Part shown: positions 55,164-63,656 of the stretch, piece after piece
How the letters are laid out: each line of letters begins with the position of its first letter
How positions within the stretch are numbered: the stretch's first letter is position 1
NCBI RefSeq assembly: GCF_005116675.2
Contig: NZ_CP050699.1
Coordinates: 2,937,001 to 3,001,000 of the forward strand
Reading direction: 5' to 3'
DNA: 64,000 nt
Source of the DNA: Desulfosediminicola ganghwensis
GTDB lineage: Bacteria; Desulfobacterota; Desulfobulbia; Desulfobulbales; Desulfocapsaceae
Program-made: the position numbers and the translations under genes
The notes under the pieces: generated by a model
The model's database searches: none
What the model saw: the letters and a program-made list of their open reading frames with translations, nothing else
What the model was told of the DNA's origin: nothing

Positions 55164-56747
55164 ATGAAAAGACTGCTGATTCTGGCGTGTCTGGTAGTAA
55201 TTGGGGTTGCTCAGGTGGCCTATGCCAAGACCCCGAAAGACTATCTGGTGATGGGGTTTGCAATTGACGATATTATTACTCTTGACCCTGCAGAGATTTT
55301 TGAGTTTTCCGGTGCTGAATATGCCGCCAATACCTATGACAGACTGATTAATTACGATGTGGACAATGTCAGCGATATTTATGGCGGCATTGCGGAGAGC
55401 TGGGATATCTCCGAAGATGGTTTGAGCTACACTTTCAACATCCGCAAGGGGATGACTTTTGCCTCCGGTAACCCGATCAGTGCGGATGACGTTGTTTTTT
55501 CTCTGCAACGGGTGGTGGCGTTGAATAAAGGGCCAGCGTTCATTTTGACCCAGTTTGGCTTTACCCCTGAAAATATGGCGGACACTATCAAGAAGCTTGA
55601 TGATTACACCGTACAGGTAGTCATTGATCAGCCGTATGCTCCGACCTTCTTCCTGTACTGCCTCACTTCTACAGCCGGTTCTATCATAGATAAGAAGCTC
55701 GCTCTTTCCCACGAAAAGGATGGTGATTACGGGCATGCGTGGCTTAGAACAGGTTATGCCGGTTCTGGTCCTTACATCTTGAAAAAATGGAAGCCAGCTG
55801 AATCCCTGACCCTCGATCGCAATGATGGGTACTGGGGGGAGAAGGCCAATCTCAAGCGAGTCATGATTCGACATATCTCCGAGCCGGCTACCCAGCGGTT
55901 GCTTCTCGAAAAGGGAGATATTGATATTGCCAGAAACCTTGAGCGAAATGATATTGAGGGACTGGAAACAAATCCCGATGTGAAAATCGTTTCCAGACCC
56001 AAGGGTGGTATCTACTATCTCGGTTTAAATCAGAAAAACGAATACCTGCAAATCCCTGAGGTACGCCAGGCGCTGAAGTATCTGATCGATTATAAGGGTA
56101 TGGCAGATACCTTCCTCAAAGGCAGAATGACGGTTCACCAGGCTTTTCTGCCAAACGGCTTTCTTGGTGCCCTGACCGAAACTCCATTCTCTCTCGACGT
56201 TGAAAAGGCGAAAGAGCTGTTGAAAAAGGCTGGTCTTGAAAATGGTTTCACCATTACCATGGACACCAGAAATACCGAACCGGTTCCTTCCATGGCGCTT
56301 GCCATCCAGGCCAATTTTGCCCAGGCCGGTATCAAGCTTGAAATTATTCCTGGTGATGGCAAGCAGACCCTCACCAAGTACCGTGCCCGAAACCACGATA
56401 TCTATATCGGCAAATGGGGACCGGACTATATGGACCCGCACACCAATGCCGACACCTTTGCCCGCAACCCGGATAATTCCGATGAGGCGAATTTTAAGCC
56501 TCTTGCCTGGCGTAATGCCTGGGATATCCCGGAGATGACCAAAGTGGCGGATGCTGCCGTACTGGAGAAGGACACCAAGAAGCGTGCCGAGATGTATCTT
56601 GATTTGCAGCGTGAGCACCAGCAGGTTTCTCCGTTCGTCATCATGTTCCAGGATATTGAGGTCATTGCTGAGAGAAACAATATTGATGGCTTTATCCTCG
56701 GACCAAGCTTCGACAGTAATTTTTATCAGCATACGGTTAAAAAGTAG
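55164..56747 (+). CDS. ABC transporter substrate-binding protein, peptide type (family 5)
   Basis: A 527-residue periplasmic solute receptor. The signal peptide is residues 1-21 (MKRLLILACLVVIGVAQVAYA). Family 5 features: YDRLINYDVDNVSDIYGGIAE, GLSYTFNIRKGMTFASGNPI, ADDVVFSLQRV, and the domain 3 segment IGKWGPDYMDPHTNADTFA. It starts a gene run encoding two permeases, two ATPases and two cell-wall-peptide hydrolases, so murein peptides or other D-residue peptides are the likely ligand. The operon promoter was not found with certainty. Confidence 0.9.
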   Translation: MKRLLILACLVVIGVAQVAYAKTPKDYLVMGFAIDDIITLDPAEIFEFSGAEYAANTYDRLINYDVDNVSDIYGGIAESWDISEDGLSYTFNIRKGMTFASGNPISADDVVFSLQRVVALNKGPAFILTQFGFTPENMADTIKKLDDYTVQVVIDQPYAPTFFLYCLTSTAGSIIDKKLALSHEKDGDYGHAWLRTGYAGSGPYILKKWKPAESLTLDRNDGYWGEKANLKRVMIRHISEPATQRLLLEKGDIDIARNLERNDIEGLETNPDVKIVSRPKGGIYYLGLNQKNEYLQIPEVRQALKYLIDYKGMADTFLKGRMTVHQAFLPNGFLGALTETPFSLDVEKAKELLKKAGLENGFTITMDTRNTEPVPSMALAIQANFAQAGIKLEIIPGDGKQTLTKYRARNHDIYIGKWGPDYMDPHTNADTFARNPDNSDEANFKPLAWRNAWDIPEMTKVADAAVLEKDTKKRAEMYLDLQREHQQVSPFVIMFQDIEVIAERNNIDGFILGPSFDSNFYQHTVKK

Positions 56748-56763
56748 TATTATACCGTGAGCC

Positions 56764-56822
56764 AGGAGTCTGTCGGACTAAGCCCTTTTCAGCCAACTCA
56801 TTATTACTGAGGCGAAAAGGGC
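56764..56822 (+). repeat. Copy 3 of the dispersed palindromic repeat plus intercistronic stem
   Basis: AGGAGTCTGTCGGACT (56764-56779) matches the other copies. Directly after it GCCCTTTTC (56782-56790) pairs with GAAAAGGGC (56814-56822). Standing between the receptor and first permease genes, it may protect the 3' end of the receptor mRNA or lower transcription into the permeases, giving the usual excess of receptor. Confidence 0.6.
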
Positions 56823-56921
56823 AATTCTTCGACACTCTTGACGCTGATTGAAAAGTACCTCCCTCCCCGGTTGATTTATACGCCGGGGAGAACCGTTTCC
56901 TTTATTATAAAAGTAGTAGAT

Positions 56922-57965
56922 ATGGCGCGCGAGTTATCGGAACACCGCCTCCTGGCAGCAGCAAATCAAAGCTTTCGCTTGCTGTTGATGGTGGCAATTA
57001 CCTTCTTTGGGCTGTTACTCATTACATTCCTGATCGGTCGAATCGTACCCATCGACCCTGTGCTTTCTATGGTGGGCGACAAGGCCAGCGCCGAGACCTA
57101 TGAAGCTGCCAAAATTGCCATGGGGCTGCATCTGCCGATCTGGCAGCAGTTCTTCATTTATCTGGGCAAGGTGCTGCAGGGTGATCTCGGTGTATCTATC
57201 CTTACTTCCAGACCGGTTTTAGAAGACATCATCAGGGTTTTTCCCGCGACCTTTGAGCTGGCAATTATCGCCACGATTCTCGGGGTGGTACTGGGGATTC
57301 CTCTGGGTGTTTTTTCAGCAGTGCACCGGGGCAGCTTTATTGATCATGCGGGCAGGGTGGTTGGCCTGCTTGGTTATTCTTTGCCAATCTTCTGGCTCGG
57401 CCTTATTGGTCTGATGGTCTTTTATGCTCATCTCGATTGGTTGCCGGGGCCTGGAAGAATAGATGTCTTTTACGAAGATATCGTAGATCCTGTAACCGGC
57501 ATGATGTTGATCGATTCGATAATCGCCCGTGAATGGGAAATCTTTCGGAATGCAGTTTCACACATAATTCTGCCTGCCGCTCTTCTCGGCTATTTCAGCC
57601 TGGCCTATATCTCACGAATGACACGCTCCTTTATGCTGGAGCAGCTGAGACAGGAATATATTCTGACTGCTAGGGTGAAGGGTGTGCCGGAGTGGAAGGT
57701 GATATGGGGGCACGCTCTCGGTAATTGCGCAATCCCCCTGATTACTGTAGTTGCTCTCAGTTTCGGAACACTGCTTGAAGGTTCTGTTCTTACAGAGACG
57801 GTCTTTGCCTGGCCGGGGCTTGGCCTCTATCTTACCAACTCCCTGCTGAATGCAGACATGAATTCGGTACTTGGTTCCACCATTGTTGTGGGAACGATAT
57901 TTCTGGGGGTGAATCTGTTTTCAGATTTTCTCTATAAGGTCATGGACCCAAGAGCAAGGAACTAG
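56922..57965 (+). CDS. Peptide ABC transporter permease (DppB type)
   Basis: A 347-residue inner-membrane permease with six hydrophobic segments. The EAA loop is EQLRQEYILTARVKGVPEWKV near residue 240, and LEGSVLTETVFAWPGLGLYL is typical of DppB/OppB. The ATG at 56922 is preferred over an upstream TTG at 56838, since the extra 28 residues (LPPRLIYTPGRTVSF) are not family-like. It pairs with the DppC-type permease encoded 17 bases downstream. Confidence 0.9.
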   Translation: MARELSEHRLLAAANQSFRLLLMVAITFFGLLLITFLIGRIVPIDPVLSMVGDKASAETYEAAKIAMGLHLPIWQQFFIYLGKVLQGDLGVSILTSRPVLEDIIRVFPATFELAIIATILGVVLGIPLGVFSAVHRGSFIDHAGRVVGLLGYSLPIFWLGLIGLMVFYAHLDWLPGPGRIDVFYEDIVDPVTGMMLIDSIIAREWEIFRNAVSHIILPAALLGYFSLAYISRMTRSFMLEQLRQEYILTARVKGVPEWKVIWGHALGNCAIPLITVVALSFGTLLEGSVLTETVFAWPGLGLYLTNSLLNADMNSVLGSTIVVGTIFLGVNLFSDFLYKVMDPRARN

Positions 57966-57981
57966 GGAGTGGACAGACGTT

Positions 57982-58902
57982 ATGACAGGTAAAACTCTAC
58001 GCTTGGATACAGTTCGGAGCTGGCTGTTGACAGATACGCCGACTTCGCCGTTTCATGCTGCGGCAGGCAGAACATATCTGATATCCAGAGAATTTTTAAA
58101 AAATCACCTGGCAGTCCTAGGTCTGCTGATAATTTTGACACTGATCACAGTGGCGCTGTTTGCCCCTTTGCTGGCGCCTTTTGACCCGGTACAGACCAAT
58201 CTGACAAACCGGCTTATGGAACCTTCTGCGGTGCACTGGATGGGGACCGATGAGGTAGGCAGGGATATTCTCTCCCGCATTATCTGGGGCTCGAGGCTGA
58301 CCCTCTACATCGTCGGGCTGGTAGCTATAATTGCCGCACCGGTGGGCATTCTCATAGGTACGGTTTCCGGCTATTTCGGCGGTATTATCGATACCGTGCT
58401 GATGCGTATTACCGACATTTTCCTGGCATTTCCCAAGCTTATTTTAGCTCTGGCGTTTGTGGCAGCACTGGGGCCGGGAATCGAGAATGCGGTCATAGCC
58501 ATTGCCATCACTTCCTGGCCACCCTATGCCCGTATTGCCAGGGGTGAGACCATAACTCTCAGAAATTCAGATTTCATCAAGGCTGTCAGACTACAGGGCG
58601 CGGGACCGGTCAGGATAATCACCAAACACATTGTACCGCTCTGCATGTCTTCGCTCATTGTCAGGGTTACGCTTGATATGGCGGGCATAATTATGACTGC
58701 TGCGGGCCTCGGATTTCTAGGCCTTGGCGCCCAGCCGCCGTCTCCTGAGTGGGGAGCCATGACCGCCAGCGGCCGAGCCTATATTCTTGACCATTGGTGG
58801 CTGATCACCATGCCGGGTATGGCAATTTTCATGGTAAGCCTTGCTTTCAACTTGCTTGGGGATGGCCTGCGGGAAGTGCTTGACCCACGCAGTGAAAAAT
58901 AG
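57982..58902 (+). CDS. Peptide ABC transporter permease (DppC type)
   Basis: A 306-residue permease. The N-terminal cytosolic part and first helix (FLKNHLAVLGLLIILTLITV) are followed by the DppC signature HWMGTDEVGRDILSRIIWGS and five more membrane segments. The EAA loop is SDFIKAVRLQGAGPVRIITK, and GLGFLGLGAQPPSPEWGAM is also diagnostic. It forms the membrane channel with the DppB-type partner. Confidence 0.92.
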   Translation: MTGKTLRLDTVRSWLLTDTPTSPFHAAAGRTYLISREFLKNHLAVLGLLIILTLITVALFAPLLAPFDPVQTNLTNRLMEPSAVHWMGTDEVGRDILSRIIWGSRLTLYIVGLVAIIAAPVGILIGTVSGYFGGIIDTVLMRITDIFLAFPKLILALAFVAALGPGIENAVIAIAITSWPPYARIARGETITLRNSDFIKAVRLQGAGPVRIITKHIVPLCMSSLIVRVTLDMAGIIMTAAGLGFLGLGAQPPSPEWGAMTASGRAYILDHWWLITMPGMAIFMVSLAFNLLGDGLREVLDPRSEK

Positions 58903-58969
58903 GCGTACACAGTGAAATACACGTTAAAGAATAAACATCTCAACCTTGAGAGCGTAGAAGTGTAATTGT

Positions 58970-59845
58970 ATGAAACAGCAACCATTGCTTACTGTAAAAA
59001 ATTTGAATGTCGTTTTTCCCTCTCCCAGAGGGGATGTGCAGGCGGTCCGCGATATCTCCTTTTCCATGGGAAAGGAGAAGATCGGTATAGTCGGTGAATC
59101 CGGTTCGGGAAAATCCGTAACAGGCCGGGCCATTTTGCGTCTCTTGCCTCCCCATGCACGGGTTGAGGCTGCCCAAATCGTCTTCGATGACCAGAATCTG
59201 CCCGATTTAAGTGAAAAAGAGATGCGTAAAATCCGTGGTAACGAAATTTCCATGGTCATGCAGGATCCGAAATATTCACTCAATCCTGTCCGCACTGTCG
59301 GGGAACAGATCATGGAAGCGTATCTTACCCATCACAAGGTGGGCAGGAAGGAGGCGAAAGAGCGAACGCTGTCGATGCTTGAAGCTGTGCGTATTCGTGA
59401 TCCGAAGCGGGTTTTCGCTTTATATCCCAATGAAGTCTCAGGTGGCATGGGCCAGCGTATAATGATAGCCATGATGCTGATACCTGAACCACGCTTGTTG
59501 ATAGCTGATGAGCCAACTTCAGCACTTGATGTGACAGTTCAGCTGCAGATTATGGCGATTTTAGATGACCTGGTAACCCAGCGGGGGATGGGCCTTATTT
59601 TTGTCTCCCACGACCTGGAGCTGGTCGCCTCCTTTTGCGACCAGATTATCATTATGTACCATGGACGGATTATGGAAATTGTTGACGCAGATAAACTTCA
59701 CCAGTCGACCCACCCATATACCCGTGGCTTGCTCAATTGTCTGCCGAAAATAGAAGGTGAGCGGCAACGGCTGCCAATTTTGCAGCGGGATGACGCCTGG
59801 CTTGAGTCAGGTTGGACTGGAGGCATTGACAATGTTGCAGGTTAA
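58970..59845 (+). CDS. Peptide ABC transporter ATPase (DppD type)
   Basis: A 291-residue ATPase: Walker A in VGESGSGKSVTGRAIL, ABC signature NEVSGGMGQRIMIAMML (a GGM variant of the usual GGQRQR form), Walker B in LLIADEPTSALDVTVQ and the switch histidine in IFVSHDLELVASF. The oligopeptide C-terminal cap is recognisable (STHPYTRGLLNCLPKIEG). The iron-sulfur Cys motif of some DppD proteins is absent. Its end overlaps the next ATPase gene by 14 bases. Confidence 0.92.
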   Translation: MKQQPLLTVKNLNVVFPSPRGDVQAVRDISFSMGKEKIGIVGESGSGKSVTGRAILRLLPPHARVEAAQIVFDDQNLPDLSEKEMRKIRGNEISMVMQDPKYSLNPVRTVGEQIMEAYLTHHKVGRKEAKERTLSMLEAVRIRDPKRVFALYPNEVSGGMGQRIMIAMMLIPEPRLLIADEPTSALDVTVQLQIMAILDDLVTQRGMGLIFVSHDLELVASFCDQIIIMYHGRIMEIVDADKLHQSTHPYTRGLLNCLPKIEGERQRLPILQRDDAWLESGWTGGIDNVAG

Positions 59846-60605
59846 GGATTTACATGTCTACTTCGGCCGTGGTCTGCAGAAAAATCATGCAGTCCGTGGT
59901 GTGGATTTTTCTGTATCAAAGGGACAGAGCTTTGGCCTGGTTGGTGAGTCCGGTTCCGGCAAATCAACAGTGTTGAACTGTGTCTCCGGCCTTGTCAAAA
60001 GCTGGACCGGGACAATTGAAATTGATGGTGCCAGGCTCGGGCCAAAGCGCGATCTGCAATTCTGCCGCAACGTGCAGATGGTATTTCAGGATCCATACGG
60101 ATCGCTGCATCCAAGGCATACCATAGACCGCACTCTCAAAGAGCCTGTGTCCATTCATAAACTCGGCAACGAAAATGAAAGAGTGGAAAAAGTGCTCGAA
60201 GAGGTGGGGCTGGGGCCGGAGTTTCGCTTTCGTTTTCCTCACCAGCTTTCAGGCGGGCAGCGTCAACGAGTGGCAATAGCCAGGGCCTTGATTCTTGAGC
60301 CGGAAGTGATTCTGCTCGATGAGCCAACCTCTGCACTCGATGTTTCTATCCAGGCAGAAGTACTTAACCTATTAGAGGATATTCGCCAGCAGCGAAACCT
60401 TACCTATGTGCTGGTGAGCCATGACCTGGCTGTGGTTTCTCATATGTGTGATGATATTCTGGTGATGAACCACGGTCAGATGGTTGAGACAATCAGCAGG
60501 AAGCAGTTGCAGGCAACGGACTTTACCCAGAACTATACGCGTCAGCTCCTGGTTGCCAGCAAAGGCTACGACCGGGAGGTTATTGATCAGTTTCAGGACT
60601 TTTAA
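59832..60605 (+). CDS. Peptide ABC transporter ATPase (DppF type)
   Basis: A 257-residue ATPase with Walker A GESGSGKSTVLNC, signature LSGGQRQRVAIARAL, Walker B VILLDEPTSALDVSIQ and switch LVSHDLAVVSH. The ATG at 59832 gives the family start MLQVKDLHVYFGRG and overlaps the preceding stop, indicating translational coupling. The frame is open further upstream to 59757 inside the previous gene, but that stretch is not family-like. Confidence 0.92.
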   Translation: MLQVKDLHVYFGRGLQKNHAVRGVDFSVSKGQSFGLVGESGSGKSTVLNCVSGLVKSWTGTIEIDGARLGPKRDLQFCRNVQMVFQDPYGSLHPRHTIDRTLKEPVSIHKLGNENERVEKVLEEVGLGPEFRFRFPHQLSGGQRQRVAIARALILEPEVILLDEPTSALDVSIQAEVLNLLEDIRQQRNLTYVLVSHDLAVVSHMCDDILVMNHGQMVETISRKQLQATDFTQNYTRQLLVASKGYDREVIDQFQDF

Positions 60606-60634
60606 ACAAAGTGAAGAGCGCGGAGGAGAAAGTG

Positions 60635-61426
60635 ATGACTCAGGCGGTAATACAGGTAAGCGTCAGCAACCATTATCAGCAGCCTGATTATTGCAGTGAG
60701 ATCGTGAGTCAGGGACTGCTCTGGGAGCAGGTGGAGCTGTTGGAGGAAGAAGCGGAGTTTTGCCGAATCAGGCAGCGGGATGGTTACCAGAGCTGGGTGA
60801 GCAGCAGGCAGTTGGCGCAATCCGGAATGGAAAAAGCTCAGGGACTTGAATGGCGATTGGTTCGGAGTCATAACGAACGGATCTTTTCAGCGCCTGATCG
60901 CGCATCAACAGCTCTACGGGATGTGGTAATTGGTTCCAGGCTTCCTGTCCTGGCTGAAGAAAGGCGATGGGCTCAGGTTGTATTGCCTGGTGGTGAAACA
61001 GGTTGGCTGGAAAGCTGTCATTTCGGTGAAATAGGCCCGGCTGGCACCGCGAGTATCGTGGACCTCGCCAGGGAGTTCCTTGGTTATCAGTATAGCTGGG
61101 GCGGAAGAACACCTAAAGGTTTTGATTGTTCCGGCTTTGTGCAGACAGTGTTTGGGCTCCACGGGATAGAGTTACCCAGGGATGCCAATATGCAGCAGAA
61201 GCTGAATCTGGTCTCGAAAGATCACCACAAGGCAAGCGCGGGTGATCTACTTTTCTTTGGTGAGAGTCCAGACAGGGTGACTCACGTAGCCATTTCCCTC
61301 GGTGACAACCGATTTATCCACGCCTATGGCATGGTGAGAGAAAATAGCTTTTCAGCGGAAGACTCAGATTTCTCCCCGAAACATCTGGAGAGTTTTGTGT
61401 CAGTCAACCGTTATCCGTTGGGCTGA
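60635..61426 (+). CDS. NlpC/P60-family murein peptidase with SH3-like domains (YkfC-like)
   Basis: A 263-residue protein. Residues 1-130 hold two SH3-like repeats (CRIRQRDGYQSWVSSRQL, WAQVVLPGGETGWLESC). The C-terminal NlpC/P60 domain has the nucleophile Cys in GFDCSGFVQTVFGLHG, the His in VTHVAISLGDN and the third polar residue in FIHAYG. No signal peptide is seen, so it probably acts in the cytoplasm on imported murein peptides, as YkfC does when cutting gamma-D-Glu-L-amino acid bonds. The ATG at 60635 follows GGAGGAG; a GTG at 60611 is less likely. Confidence 0.88.
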   Translation: MTQAVIQVSVSNHYQQPDYCSEIVSQGLLWEQVELLEEEAEFCRIRQRDGYQSWVSSRQLAQSGMEKAQGLEWRLVRSHNERIFSAPDRASTALRDVVIGSRLPVLAEERRWAQVVLPGGETGWLESCHFGEIGPAGTASIVDLAREFLGYQYSWGGRTPKGFDCSGFVQTVFGLHGIELPRDANMQQKLNLVSKDHHKASAGDLLFFGESPDRVTHVAISLGDNRFIHAYGMVRENSFSAEDSDFSPKHLESFVSVNRYPLG

Positions 61427-61473
61427 GCTATATAGGTAGAGATATATAATTACTATCAATAAGGAAGTTTGGT

Positions 61474-62271
61474 GTGAAAATATTTATCAGTGCTGATATT
61501 GAAGGTGTGTGCGGGGTAACCGCCTGGGATGAAACTGAATCAGACAAAGCAAATTACGCCCAGTTTCAGAAGCAGATGACCCGTGAAGTGTGTGCCGCCT
61601 GCGAAGGCGCAATTGCCGGTGGCGCAACGGAAATATATGTGCGGGATGCCCATAATTCGGCCCGTAACCTGATCGCAGAAGAGTTACCGAAGCAGGTCAG
61701 ATTGGTTCGGGGCTGGTCCCGGCACCCCTATATGATGATGCAGGAGTTGGACTCTTCGTTTGATGGTGTCATGATGATCGGTTACCACTCCCAGGCAGGC
61801 GGCGACGGGAATCCACTTGCCCACACCATGACTTCCAGAGTGAGTGAAATCACTATCAATGGCATGCTGGTCTCTGAATTTCTCATGAACACCCATACTG
61901 CCTGGTTGGAAGATGTGCCGGTTATCTTTCTCTCGGGGGATAAACAAATCTGCACCCTGGCTCAAGAACTGATACCAGAGTTGGAAACGGTTGCAGTGAA
62001 ATCGGGCTCCGGTGGGTCAACGGTAAACCTTCACCCACTGGTTGTTCTTGACAAGATAGAGGAGGGGGCCAGGAAAGCGATGCAGGCTGATAGTGCGGCC
62101 TGTCGTAAGCAAATGCCAGAAAAGTTCGAGACAAGCATCACCTACGTTAACCATCAGGATGCCTATAAGGCGTCGTTCTTTCCCGGGGCAAGACGTATTT
62201 CATCACACGCCATAGCCTATGAAGCAGATAATTATTTTGACGTATTGAGACTTTTTCTCTTCAACCTCTAA
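61474..62271 (+). CDS. M55-family D-aminopeptidase (Bacillus DppA-like)
   Basis: A 265-residue zinc peptidase that removes N-terminal D-amino acids from peptides. The hallmark start MKIFISADIEGVCGVT supplies Asp8 and Glu10; VRDAHNSARNL and MIGYHSQAGGDGNPLAHT supply the metal-binding Asp and His residues. In Bacillus subtilis the homologue is in the same operon as a Dpp transporter and Ykf enzymes; the same set here supports murein tripeptide/dipeptide salvage. It is the last gene of the plus-strand run. Confidence 0.92.
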   Translation: MKIFISADIEGVCGVTAWDETESDKANYAQFQKQMTREVCAACEGAIAGGATEIYVRDAHNSARNLIAEELPKQVRLVRGWSRHPYMMMQELDSSFDGVMMIGYHSQAGGDGNPLAHTMTSRVSEITINGMLVSEFLMNTHTAWLEDVPVIFLSGDKQICTLAQELIPELETVAVKSGSGGSTVNLHPLVVLDKIEEGARKAMQADSAACRKQMPEKFETSITYVNHQDAYKASFFPGARRISSHAIAYEADNYFDVLRLFLFNL

Positions 62272-62318
62272 CTGTTTCCATATCTCTTCATAACTCCGAA
62301 AACCAACTGCTGCTCAGG

Positions 62319-62882
62319 TTAGCGACGGGAACCACCGCGATAATTTGAATAACCATGTTTGCGCGGTACTTGTATTCGGTATTTTGGATATCGCTGGTTG
62401 TTTCTGGATTTGTAACCTGGGTGTCTCGGGACAACATAGGCAGGGGGATGGTGTTTTTTATAGTGAGGCTTGCCGTAATTCGGTTTGCTATGTTTGTAAT
62501 AATTCCTTTTGTATTTCGGGTGGCCCGGCTTGTAATAATTGGGTCGATAGCCGTCATGATAGATAAAGGAGGAGTTGCCGTTTCTGTGTACGATCCCATG
62601 ACTGGATTTATACCGCGATTTCTCGACAACTATGGTGGTGACTCCACCATAGCCGGGGCGATGGCTGTAACCTGTCGAACTTCCACCCGAGTAGCTTGAT
62701 GTCGGTTCTGAACTTCTGCCGTAGTACCTGTCGAGATATGCCTGGTTATCAATATGACCTGTCCAGTTCTGCTGTTCGCCGGCCCGTGCCAGAGGAACAG
62801 AAGTAGTCAGCGCCATAACAAGTGCGACGAGAGCCAGAGTGAGTGGTGCGGTGATATTGGATTTAGGAAAATAATGTCTCAT
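62319..62882 (-). CDS. Secreted Tyr/His/Lys-rich low-complexity protein
   Basis: A 187-residue protein from the ATG at 62882, with a signal peptide of about 34 residues (hydrophobic LTLALVALVMALTTSV, cleavage after PLARA). The mature part is dominated by Tyr, His, Lys, Pro and Gly (NYYKPGHPKYKRNYYKHSKP, YGKPHYKKHHPPAY), with no fold recognised. It may be an envelope or matrix protein, a metal binder, or disordered. The frame is open up to 63002 but the longer start has no signal-like sequence. Confidence 0.6.
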   Translation of the reverse strand: MRHYFPKSNITAPLTLALVALVMALTTSVPLARAGEQQNWTGHIDNQAYLDRYYGRSSEPTSSYSGGSSTGYSHRPGYGGVTTIVVEKSRYKSSHGIVHRNGNSSFIYHDGYRPNYYKPGHPKYKRNYYKHSKPNYGKPHYKKHHPPAYVVPRHPGYKSRNNQRYPKYRIQVPRKHGYSNYRGGSRR

Positions 62883-63091
62883 AGCTAACACATCGAAACA
62901 AAGGTTGAAAACAGACCTGCCCTGCCGGGGCAATGAGCAGTCATCACGATTGGTGACGTTGATGCAGCTGGAACCTGGGGTGCCAACAAGGAAGTACTCC
63001 AATCACTCCCTCCCATTAATACAGACAATAGGTTGCCGGTACCAACAAGTAAAGTTGGCAGCACCTGTTTCGGGAAGGGACTTCGCCACAG

Positions 63092-63640
63092 TTACTTCGC
63101 CACAGTTACTTCAGTCTTGGGGGACACTTTTGAGGCACAGAACATCATCAATGGCCAGAATAAGGCCCAGAGAAGAGCCAGCAGCAAAAGAGAACTGGGA
63201 GTGGACCAGTTGAAGCTTGCAACTCCAAGCCGGACACCAGCCCAGTAGGCGACAGGGCCACCAATCGCACCGAGCAGCGCTGACAGCAGCCATCGACCCT
63301 TCAACCAGTTCAGGCTGTGGTTTGGCAGCAGGCCCAATGTCATCCAGACAGTTATGAGCCAGAGCGGGATGGGCCAGAAATCACTGGAAAATGAGAAAAA
63401 CCCGATAGCCTTGAGCAGCCCATCTAAAGTGATACCGCAGATGGTAATAATCGCCATCAGCACCATGTCCTTGCCTGGGGATGGTGATACAAGCATGTGG
63501 CATGCAATAAGCAGCAGGGCGAGCCAGAGAAAAGAATTCTGGCCGAATATGCAAATGAGCCAGTTCAGTTGGTAAACGGCGAAATTTGTAACGATCATCC
63601 ACAGTTTGGGAAGGGGCCTGATGTTTGCGAGTGTCTGCAT
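63092..63640 (-). CDS. DUF2878-family membrane protein
   Basis: A 182-residue inner-membrane protein with about five or six hydrophobic segments (WLICIFGQNSFLWLALLLIA, MAIITICGITLDGLLKAIG, WPIPLWLITVWMTLGLLPNH). LWMIVTNFAVYQLNW and the LL(A/G)IGGPVAYW segment fit DUF2878. Function unknown. It lies 16 bases after a chalcone-isomerase-like gene, a pairing known from other proteobacteria, so the two are probably co-transcribed. A GTTACTTCGCCACA tandem repeat lies at its 3' end (about 63088-63115). Confidence 0.75.
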   Translation of the reverse strand: MQTLANIRPLPKLWMIVTNFAVYQLNWLICIFGQNSFLWLALLLIACHMLVSPSPGKDMVLMAIITICGITLDGLLKAIGFFSFSSDFWPIPLWLITVWMTLGLLPNHSLNWLKGRWLLSALLGAIGGPVAYWAGVRLGVASFNWSTPSSLLLLALLWALFWPLMMFCASKVSPKTEVTVAK

Positions 63641-63656
63641 TTTATTTACCAGCCGC

